A program made the translations under genes and the position numbers. Source: Vitrella brassicaformis (lineage: Eukaryota; Sar; Vitrellaceae). From it: a DNA stretch of 21,911 nt. The stretch is taken from NCBI GenBank assembly GCA_001179505.1, contig CDMY01000759.1, positions 245,577 through 267,487 of the forward strand, in the 5' to 3' direction. A model generated the notes under the pieces. It was not told the origin of the DNA. It worked only from the letters and a program-made list of their open reading frames with translations, and ran no database searches. Positions 16,701-21,911 of this stretch are shown here, piece after piece; within the stretch, counting starts at the first letter, position 1, and the number at the start of each line of letters is the position of its first letter.

Positions 16701-19422
16701 TGAGGTGGCGGAGGTCGGCTCTCTGGAGGGGTCGGGGATGAAGGCATTCAGTTGGAAGTCTAACATGCCCCGGAAGGTCCGGCAAAACTCCCTGTGAGTG
16801 ACATCAAATCAAAGGCAAAACCGAGACAGCCAGTGTCAGTGGGTGCATCTGTCTGTTGGGGTGTGCTGACTGGAAGACTGACCAGATCCCGATGAGTGGC
16901 GTGTGGGGGTAGATCTTCACAGGCAGCTTTAGCGCCATAGGAAACGACTGTCGGTCGTTGAGCGATATCTCGAGCTCGTCCCCCTCCTCCTTGCCAGGCA
17001 TCCGGCGAACCCTCCGAGCGCTGCCGCTGGTGCTGGTGGTTGCTGCCGCCTTCCCACTGGTTGTGGCGGTTGCTCTCTTGCGCCCCTTGGTCACCCACTT
17101 CTCGCTCCGCGTGTGGAGCGTCTGCGCAAAAGCCGTGCCCGCCAACGTAGCCGCCATGGTGGCTCCCGCATCCGCGGGAGGAGCATCGTTCCCATCTGGG
17201 CCTGCCGGCTTTCCGCTCTCCTGTGTGGGTATGGGCGCCTCGATGTCTTTCAGCTGGCTGTGCAGGAAGTCGCTCATCTCGTAGATGTCCTCTTCACTCT
17301 GCAGGCCGGACACATAGAGCGGCTCCCCCCACCCAGTCATATTGGGGTCGGCCTGGCCGCCGGAAGAAGACGACTGAGAGGGCTGCTGGTGGTGGATCGG
17401 TGCGGGGGTGGTGAGCTTGCCGACGAGGTGGCGGTAGGTGACGTTGGGCCTGTGCAGGAGGGCTTTGACGATGCGCGTGACGACGGCGAACTTGAGCTTG
17501 GCTGACTGGAAGGTGGGGCCGTAGTCGGGGTGGACGAGGCCGCTGTCGATGCGGTACCATGTGTCGCTGTCGGACACCAGCCACAGAGACGGCTCGTCCT
17601 TCCAAGACAGGCCGTAGTCGATGCACCTGAGTGTACCACACACGCACGTGGAGAGAGGGAGAGAGGGCATGTGTGTGGCGGTATTCTCTGCTTGTACATT
17701 CATTGTGTGAAGTTACCAGTCCGCGATGCGCGCCTTGACAGGTATCCACGGCATCAGTGGTGGCGAGGTCGGCGGCTGGCCCGCACCGGCACCGCCACCA
17801 CCATCACCATCCTTGCCCTTGTTGTGGTCATCTCCGCCGCCCTCTGCCTGCTCTCTCTGCCCCGGCTTGTCTTTGTCTTTCTCTCCGCCAATCTCACCCT
17901 CGACACCTATGTCCCTGGTTGCTGTTGCTGCTACACCACCCTCTTGCTGCTGCTGCTGCTGCTGCTGGTTGTCAGGTTTGGTGTAGTTGAAGGGCACCAG
18001 ATGGGCGTACAACCACAGCTTGCCCTTCTGCTCTGCGTCATCCTACATTAACACATCAACACACACAGAGGAGATGAAACGCGCCAAGTGTGTTGGCCCC
18101 ACTCACCCTACCTACCAGGGACTCGATCGGGGCGAACTGGCCCGCCTCGTCCCGCACACAGAAGTTGCTGACAAGCCTGGTCAGGTTGCCGTCAGGCGTC
18201 CTCATGCTGTATTGCCACGCCAAGCCATCACCCACCTCGCCCTCGGCACGGTATACCACGCCCTTGCCGTCCGAGAGGGGCAGGAAAGGTGGCAGGAGGC
18301 CCTTGCGCCGCTTCCACACAGGCGAGTCGGAGGACACGCGCACACCATTGCTCTGATTCTGATCCTGGTCGTTGTCTCGCTTGCTCTTGCTGCCGCCGAC
18401 TCCGCCTTTTCCTCTCGTGGCCTTTCTCTTGCCCCCGGCAGCCACCGAATACGACTCATCAGACGCGCTGCCGCTGCCAGCCCCTCCACCACCAGCACCA
18501 TCCTGGCTCGAATGACCACCACCTCCATCGCTTTGCCCGTCGCCACCCTGCCTCTGCCGCTTTCCCTCGCCCATTGGTTCATCCTCGGCCGCCCTGTCCT
18601 TGATGAGACGCGCGGGCGGGTGCGATGTCCGGAACGACCGACCGTTGGGGTCCCTGCCCCTCGGACGCTGCAGCTGGCCGCTCAAATGCAGTGGCGACGA
18701 CTCACGTGAGCTCGTGTCGCCGACATCTGCCTCCTGCTGCCGCCGTGGCGGGGGCCGCTTGGGTTGCGGCCGGTCCATCGCGGGTCTGGATGGGGGTCGG
18801 TGAGTGGCCGACCCGCGACCTCTCCCCGCCGCCCGTGGCTTGCTCGATGCCTTTGTTGATGCCTTGCTCGACGCCTTGTTGCTTGGCGGCTTCCGCGGGG
18901 GCGGCGGGGGGGAACGGAGCATCGTGGGCAGACGAATGGCGCGGAACGATGGCCTGACACATCACATCACACCAATGCATTTTTGTACACACGTCGTTTC
19001 GCCCCCCAATCACAAAAACAATCTCCCTCTGACTGACTGACTGACTGACTGACCGACCTTCCAAAAGTGACGAACGTCGCGGGCAGCGGCCGCATCGATG
19101 CCGTCGTGGCAGTGGGCGGCCGCATCGCTGGCGCTGTCGCTGTCGCCGGTGGCCGCAATGTCGGTGCTGCTCCTACTGCTGCTGTCGTCGATGCCATCAT
19201 GGGGAAGGGGTGGAATGGCGATGGGTACATGAATGGCTGGGCGAACATCTGCGGTGGGACGAGGGGAGGACGCATGGGCGGCCGGCCAGAGCCAGAACCA
19301 GGACCAGAACCAGCCAGAGAGGGAGAAGGGGATGGTGCGGGGGGCCGGGGAGGAGCACCACCAGATGCATCACCGCTCGCAGCAGGAGGGCGGTTGAAGG
19401 AAGAGGGGCTCGGGTGATGCAT
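10734..19422 (-). CDS. Large chromatin protein: RFTS-like domain, DDT, WHIM1, WHIM2/WSD and BRWD/PHIP-like C-terminus
   Basis: Fourteen minus-strand exons: 19422-19058, 18953-18116, 18042-17717, 17626-16883, 16791-15778, 15683-14727, 14665-14198, 14081-13655, 13582-13490, 13388-12562, 12459-11437, 11353-11317, 11227-11159, 11090-10734. All borders are GT/AG, every phase agrees, and the sum is 2514 codons plus TGA. Residues 1-375 are low complexity (Pro, Ala, Gly, Arg). About 375-600 is RFTS-like: LVSNFCVRDEAGQFAPIESL, then RIADWCIDYG, LWLVSDSDTWYRI and HPDYGPTF, as in DNMT1/MET1, interrupted by a polyQ/Gly insert. About 755-865 is DDT: GIWEFCRTFRGMLDF, SLQDFQTAL, MLVAHLRPPLLDQL. About 1096-1130 is WHIM1 (GYSSLSVVDRLLTFQWLLDE). 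About 1402-1460 is WHIM2/WSD (EPIGQDRYLNRYFYFG, RVWVELD, DALIRILRKKL). From about 1900 on there are BRWD/PHIP-like pieces: RVFYFRSGHAM, MPDFIVPR, RRFRMAWKN, GGTVRKVD, WESVVVEWD and RVNLWEIEL. DDT-WHIM proteins partner ISWI remodellers. No PHD, bromodomain or methyltransferase domain is seen. Domain calls are by eye. Confidence 0.8.
10767..10796 (-). repeat. 15-base tandem duplication in the last exon
   Basis: GTCAGCTGCACCATC occurs twice in a row on the plus strand. In the protein this duplicates the acidic peptide DGAAD just after the WEIEL motif, in frame. Confidence 0.9.
11317..11353 (-). other. 37-base microexon (exon 12) of the large chromatin gene
   Basis: A short exon encoding about 12 residues (VLKALSKGCMPG) between a TG-rich acceptor and donor GTGAGTGG. 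It links the MPDFIVPRKR end of exon 11 to RRFRMAWKN of exon 13 in phase (2 in, 0 out). Confidence 0.7.
11359..11382. repeat. (CA)n/(TG)n tract in intron 11
   Basis: About 12 units. On the transcript strand it reads TG repeats leading into GCGTCAG, the acceptor of the microexon. Confidence 0.9.
15693..15717. repeat. (GA)n/(CT)n tract in intron 5
   Basis: About 12 units. On the transcript strand it is a CT run followed by GGTCGCCAG, a strong polypyrimidine tract for exon 6. Confidence 0.9.
15939..15973 (-). repeat. Coding six-base repeat giving alternating Glu-Arg
   Basis: CTCTCC-type repeats on the plus strand encode a run of alternating Glu and Arg in exon 5 of the large gene, between DDT and WHIM1. 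Such charged repeats often form single alpha helices. Confidence 0.8.
17942..17968 (-). repeat. CAG-type repeat encoding polyglutamine
   Basis: A run of CTG on the plus strand, read as CAG on the coding strand, gives eight Gln in a row in exon 3, inside the insert that splits the RFTS-like domain. Confidence 0.85.
19030..19053. repeat. (CTGA)n repeat at the start of intron 1 of the large gene
   Basis: Six copies of a four-base unit. On the transcript strand this is GTCA/GTCAG repeated directly after the donor GTCGGTCAG, so several donor-like GT sites stand in a row. Confidence 0.9.
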
Positions 19423-20123
19423 ACTCAGTCAGCGATGCGGACGGGGAGCCAACACACACACCTGAACCGAACCAGTCAGGGGAACAGACAGACACATAAC
19501 ATTCACACAGACAGTCATGCACTCCATCTGCAATTGAGTGGGTGCACTGCAAACACCCTTATTGCATTGCAACCTGCCTCTCCGCTCACCGTCGGGCGGC
19601 CGCACAGCAAGATCAGCACCTTCGCAGCAGCACAAGACGTCTGGTCCTCCACGCCCCCCACTGCAGTGTACTGTCCCGAATCGGTCCCGTTTGCCGTCCT
19701 CAAGTGATGATGGCACCCCTCCCGACGAGCACAGCGCCGCGAGAGAGACACTACGGTGTATGCGCCTCGCCTCGCCGTCCGGCCGTCGATTCGCGGCGGC
19801 AGGCAGATCAGCTGCACTCGAGGATGGGCGTCAGTAGCTGGTGAGCTCAAACTGGCAGGGAGTCGGGGAAGGGGAGAAGGGCGAAGCAGATGAGACGCGC
19901 TGGACGGCCGATGGGCGACAGATTGGCTCGCATGACGATGGAACTCTTGAGCTGATATGCAATGCTGGACACACTCGTGGGATGAGGCTGACGAACGACA
20001 CCGCAACAGCAGCGGGACTTCCCTGCCCACCGATTTGCGAGCTTAGCTGCGAGTGCGAGCTTGGGATGGATCGCGCAAGAAACAAACGAAAAAGACTAGG
20101 GAGGCAAGCGCGATGCTCTGGTG
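19423..20123. promoter_or_regulatory. Divergent promoter region (large chromatin gene and M13 peptidase gene)
   Basis: About 700 bases lie between the two start codons, which point away from each other. Open frames exist on both strands but none joins either gene in phase. On the minus strand a possible donor (ACG then GTGAGC) near 19585 and a possible acceptor (GACTGAG) just before the ATG at 19422 would fit a non-coding 5' exon of the large gene. Promoter function is inferred from layout only; I see no TATA box. Confidence 0.4.
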
Positions 20124-20124
20124 A
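20113..20124 (+). promoter_or_regulatory. Minimal upstream ORF overlapping the M13 start codon
   Basis: ATG at 20113 opens a three-codon frame (Met-Leu-Trp) that stops at TGA 20122-20124. The last A of that stop is the first A of the ATG at 20124 used for the peptidase (TGATG). If the transcript starts upstream of 20113, ribosomes would meet this frame first. Confidence 0.4.
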
Positions 20125-21911
20125 TGTTGCGAGAAGTGGCAGAGGATCAATCGCCATCAGGTGAGGACGACGCGAGCGCGCTGCTGAGAGGCGACCTGCA
20201 GCCGGCCAAAGCCACCGTCGCCGGCAGGAGGTCCGAGCGCGTCCTCGAGATGGCCGACGCAAGATACACCGACGCAGGTGGGTCAGTCAGAAACACGCAC
20301 TGATGCATGGCGTGGCTTTGATTCAATGATCCGCGTGGCGCGGTTTGTTTGTCGATATGTGTCAGACGGCAAGTCAGCCCACCACCGCAGCCGAGTTCCC
20401 ACAGAGGTGCCGTCGAGCGACCCGCACTCGCAGGAGGCGGACGAGTACGAGGTGGGGGGGGACCACAGGGGCGGCGACTGGAGTCGGGGGTACAGAAACA
20501 CCCACTACCAGGCCAGCCAGCACCACACGGGCCACGAGGAGCACGTCCCCCTCAATGCTCGTCTGGGCGGGCACTATGACGTCGGACACGGCCATGCCTA
20601 CGGGCCGCCAGCCAATAGCGCGGCGGCCAACTATAAGACCCGAGTGCTCATTTGGTACGTCCTTGTCTGTCTGTTGAGTGACTCACCTCACCGACACACT
20701 GACTGACTGACGCGCTGCTCTCTCTTTCCCTCTCTCTCTTTCCCTCTCTCTCCCTCTCTCTCTCTGTTTGCCTGCGTCGGTGCAGGTGCATAACGGGGCT
20801 GTTTTTCTTTTTTCTGGCGCTGCTGGTGGTGGTAGTGGTGCTCAAGTCGCCCAACAACCTGGACGGCGCGCAGCTGCCGCACACGACGTCATCCAACGAG
20901 CCTTACGCCTCGTTCGGCCGGGGGGGCTGGGGGAGGTACCCCTGCGTGACGCCCACGTGCACTGTGGCTGCTGGGATTGCACTCATGACCATCAATGAGA
21001 CGGAGGACCCTTGCAACGTGAGAAAGAAAGAGAGGCAGGGGAGGGGAGAGGAGGGAGACGAAGACACTGCTGTCGGTTTGTGTGTGTGTGTGTGTGTGTG
21101 TGTAGGATCCTTATGAGTGGGCGTGTGGGCATTGGCTGAAGACGTTCGATTTGCCCCCTGACTATGCCGCGTGGACCAAGTCGTTCACGAGTGTGTACAA
21201 GGAGAACCAGTAAGCACCACCCACCCACCCACCCACACACACACACGAGACCCCAGATCGCAGTGATCCATCCATCCCTCCATTCCCCTGTCTGTTTGCT
21301 GCACACAGACACATGCTCAAGGATCTGTTAGAGTCCGGCCAGTGCAGCAGCAGCGGCACCACCACCAGCCCTTCGCACAGCCCCTCTCCCAGCGGCGGTG
21401 GCAAGACCAGCACGACGGTCATCAAAGCCAAAAGCGCCGCCGCCACCCACTACGCGACTGACGGCTGGGACGGGATGCTCCACTGCTACTACCAGGCCTG
21501 CATGGACACCGACAAGCTTGACTCTCTCGGGGCGGCCCCCCTGCTGAACTTCCTCAGCAAGCAGCCCGAACTGGGGTTTCTGCTGCTGTGGCCGGGCGAG
21601 ATCGAGGCGGACGAGGGCATGGTGAGAGGGAGAGAGGGGGAGGGGCAGGGGCTGAGTGTGCGGATGGCGCACCTTCATCGGTGGGGGGTGGAGGGGGTGC
21701 TGACAGCCGGGGTGACCTACAACAACCTCCACCCCTCGCACAACAACACCCTCGGCGTGGCGCAGGGCGGCCTGGGGCTCAGCTACTCCCACTACTTCCA
21801 GCCAGACATCCTTGCTGCCTACACGCGCCACCTCGCCACCCTCTTCCGACTCTTCTTCGAGGCCCTCCCCTCCGCCCACAATGCCTCCCTCCCCTCCCCC
21901 TTCTCTCTCCC
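20124..21911 (+). CDS. M13 (neprilysin/endothelin-converting-enzyme-like) zinc metallopeptidase, partial (3' end outside window)
   Basis: Exons 20124-20277, 20366-20654, 20786-21017, 21106-21209 and 21309 to the right edge; all phases agree (1, 2, 0, 2). The start is the first ATG after an in-frame TAG at 20097. Residues 1-147 are a hydrophilic, His-rich cytosolic tail (HYQASQHHTGHEEH, HYDVGHGHAYGPP). About 151-167 is a membrane anchor (GLFFFFLALLVVVVVL), giving type II topology. The ectodomain starts with the family signature: CVTPTC, then DPCNDPYEWACGHWLKTFDLP, matching C-x-T-x-x-C ... D-P-C-x-D-F-Y-x-Y-A-C-G-x-W. Later come LHCYYQACMDTDKLDSLGAAP (Y-x-x-C-M-D-T), GLGLSYSHYFQPDILAAY and N-glycosylation sites (NET, NNT, NAS). 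A Ser/Thr/Gly-rich insert follows the fifth splice. The zinc site HExxH lies beyond the edge and cannot be checked. The enzyme would cleave short peptides outside the cell or in the secretory pathway. Confidence 0.85.
20718..20764 (+). repeat. CT-rich tract in intron 2 of the M13 gene
   Basis: TCTCTC/TTTCCC runs forming an unusually long polypyrimidine tract about 20 bases before the acceptor at 20785. Confidence 0.8.
21079..21103 (+). repeat. (TG)n tract at the 3' end of intron 3 of the M13 gene
   Basis: About 12 TG units run straight into TAG, the acceptor of exon 4 at 21106. Confidence 0.9.

Noticed and set aside
15447-16766. A 439-residue minus-strand frame past exon 5 of the large gene
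   Set aside because: After 15778 it translates an intron with CA and CT repeats (His-Thr and Ser-Leu runs); the spliced path restores the WHIM1 motif.
19515-20030. A 171-residue minus-strand frame in the divergent region
   Set aside because: No recognisable motif, biased Arg/Ser/Cys composition, and no in-phase join to the large gene. Part of it may be a non-coding 5' exon.

Overview
This window is nuclear DNA of a GC-rich, intron-dense eukaryote. Genes are split into short GT-AG introns (most about 40 to 200 bases). Simple repeats (TG/CA, GA, CTGA, CAGA) are abundant, and no operon or bacterial ribosome-binding logic is visible. The small compact genes, the mitochondrial ribosomal protein, and one small secreted protein with a possible bipartite plastid leader suggest a microbial alveolate. 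A chromerid such as Vitrella is my best guess; this is inference from style, not a database match.

Layout, left to right. (1) 3-752 (+): the C-terminal part of a GNAT acetyltransferase, cut by the left edge. (2) 1340-1985 (-): a four-exon gene for a small protein with a signal peptide. (3) 2162-3618 (-): a seven-exon gene for an uS15 (bacterial S15 type) ribosomal protein, probably mitochondrial, with long extensions. (4) 3824-5165 (+): a seven-exon gene for a prefoldin-like coiled-coil protein with an acidic tail, head to head with (3). (5) 5956-10240 (+): a disturbed stretch. It holds recognisable but frame-broken pieces of a transmembrane/protein-kinase-like protein, a small zinc-finger region, an F-box protein and the N-terminal ATPase piece of an HslU-like protein. 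(6) 10734-19422 (-): one large 14-exon gene whose exon phases all join, giving 2514 residues. It carries an RFTS-like domain (as in DNMT1/MET1), a DDT domain, WHIM1 and WHIM2/WSD motifs (as in ISWI partner subunits), and a C-terminal BRWD/PHIP-like segment. (7) 20124-21911 (+): the first five exons of an M13 (neprilysin-like) membrane metallopeptidase, cut by the right edge and divergent from (6).

The genes do not form one pathway. The most interesting object is the large chromatin protein: its combination of a DNA-methyltransferase-type targeting domain, an ISWI-subunit core and a histone-reader-like C-terminus is one I do not know from any described family. The second is the disturbed block at 5956-10240, where clean genes on both sides contrast with repeated frame breaks, a truncated ATPase and a 17-base motif present three times.

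All exon models were made by hand from splice signals and phase agreement. Domain names rest on motif recognition without any search.
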